Shown here: positions 5,537-5,680 of the stretch, in pieces
Position numbering within the stretch: the stretch's first letter is position 1
Layout of the letters: each line of letters starts with the position of its first letter
Source: Actinomycetota bacterium
GTDB taxonomy: Bacteria > Actinomycetota > Humimicrobiia > Humimicrobiales > Humimicrobiaceae
Direction: 5' to 3'
DNA: 5,680 nucleotides
Assembly: GCA_016870675.1 (NCBI GenBank)
Contig: VGAU01000130.1
Span: 1 to 5,680 of the forward strand
The notes under the pieces: model-generated
What the model saw: only the letters and a program-made list of their open reading frames with translations
What the model was told of the DNA's origin: nothing
The model's database searches: none
Program-made: the position numbers and the translations under genes

Positions 5537-5680
5537 CTTATGGAAAAAGGGAGCCTGCTAAATGATAAAGTTTTAAAGGAATTTGGCAGCGTTACCGGAT
5601 TATTTGAACAGCTTTTAGAAGACCTAAGAACCAAATTTATTAAGTCTTGCTTTTCAAACAAACCGATACAGATACGGCTT
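5537..5680 (+). pseudogene. C-terminal remainder of the transposase frame after the nonsense codon
   Basis: Directly after the TAA at 5534-5536, in the same frame and without any gap, 48 codons stay open to the window end. They begin LMEKGSLLND and include FGSVTGLFEQLLEDLRTKFI. The sequence reads as the helical C-terminal tail expected after the NFYLLLQIAYIIS segment of such transposases. An internal ATG (5540) lacks a clear ribosome site, so separate translation is unlikely. The true 3' end lies outside the window. Confidence 0.6.

Larger units (their letters stand above)
3789..5680 (+). mobile_element. Insertion sequence with DUF6788-like gene and DDE transposase, right end outside window
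   Basis: The left boundary is placed where Cas8c similarity stops (about 3788). The element contains a terminator-like hairpin, its own strong promoter, a small Cys-motif accessory gene and a DDE transposase, all on the plus strand and colinear with the interrupted operon. Base use changes visibly from the cas genes (more G+C, many AGG and ATA codons), which fits foreign origin. Terminal inverted repeats and a target duplication cannot be tested because the right end is missing. The transposase has a premature stop and an uncertain start, so this copy is probably not autonomous. The IS family name is left open. Confidence 0.7.

Overview
The window is AT-rich bacterial DNA with canonical sigma-70 style promoters and strong Shine-Dalgarno sites. 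This suggests a low-GC, Firmicutes-like, probably anaerobic organism, but the sequence alone does not fix the taxon. It holds three blocks: a toxin-antitoxin pair, the front of a type I-C CRISPR-Cas operon, and an insertion sequence (IS) that cuts the operon off.

Bases 1-554 (minus strand) carry a VapBC-type module. A ribbon-helix-helix antitoxin (508-233) is followed after 6 nt by a PIN-domain RNase toxin (226 to beyond base 1, so the toxin is incomplete here). A TTGACA/TATACT promoter with a perfect 7-bp-arm inverted repeat over its -10 box precedes the antitoxin, as expected for an autoregulated pair. Bases 555-873 are very AT-rich, gene-free spacer between this module and the divergent cas operon.

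Bases 874-3788 (plus strand) are the start of a type I-C operon: an intact HD-helicase cas3, 24 nt of spacer, then cas5c (the crRNA-processing Cas5 of I-C). The stop codon of cas5c overlaps the ATG of the next gene (TAATG), which has a near-ideal ribosome site. That next gene begins MIIQA, the expected N-terminus of Cas8c/Csd1, and then loses all resemblance after codon 5, ending at a stop after 16 codons.

From about 3789 to the end is an IS-like insertion. It starts with nested inverted repeats (one terminator-like), then a very good promoter (TTGACA-17-TATATT) overlapped by palindromes. Next is a small Cys-motif accessory protein (DUF6788-like), then a DDE transposase. The transposase looks decayed. 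It has no credible start codon of its own, a block resembling a widespread dispersed repeat lies where its 5' end should be, and an in-frame TAA interrupts it before a further 48 open codons that run off the window.

Together, the window shows a type I-C interference operon apparently inactivated at the fifth codon of its large-subunit gene by a mobile element that has since degraded. No CRISPR array, cas7, cas4, cas1 or cas2 is visible. I see no clearly new defence system. The most informative feature is the cas8c/IS junction.
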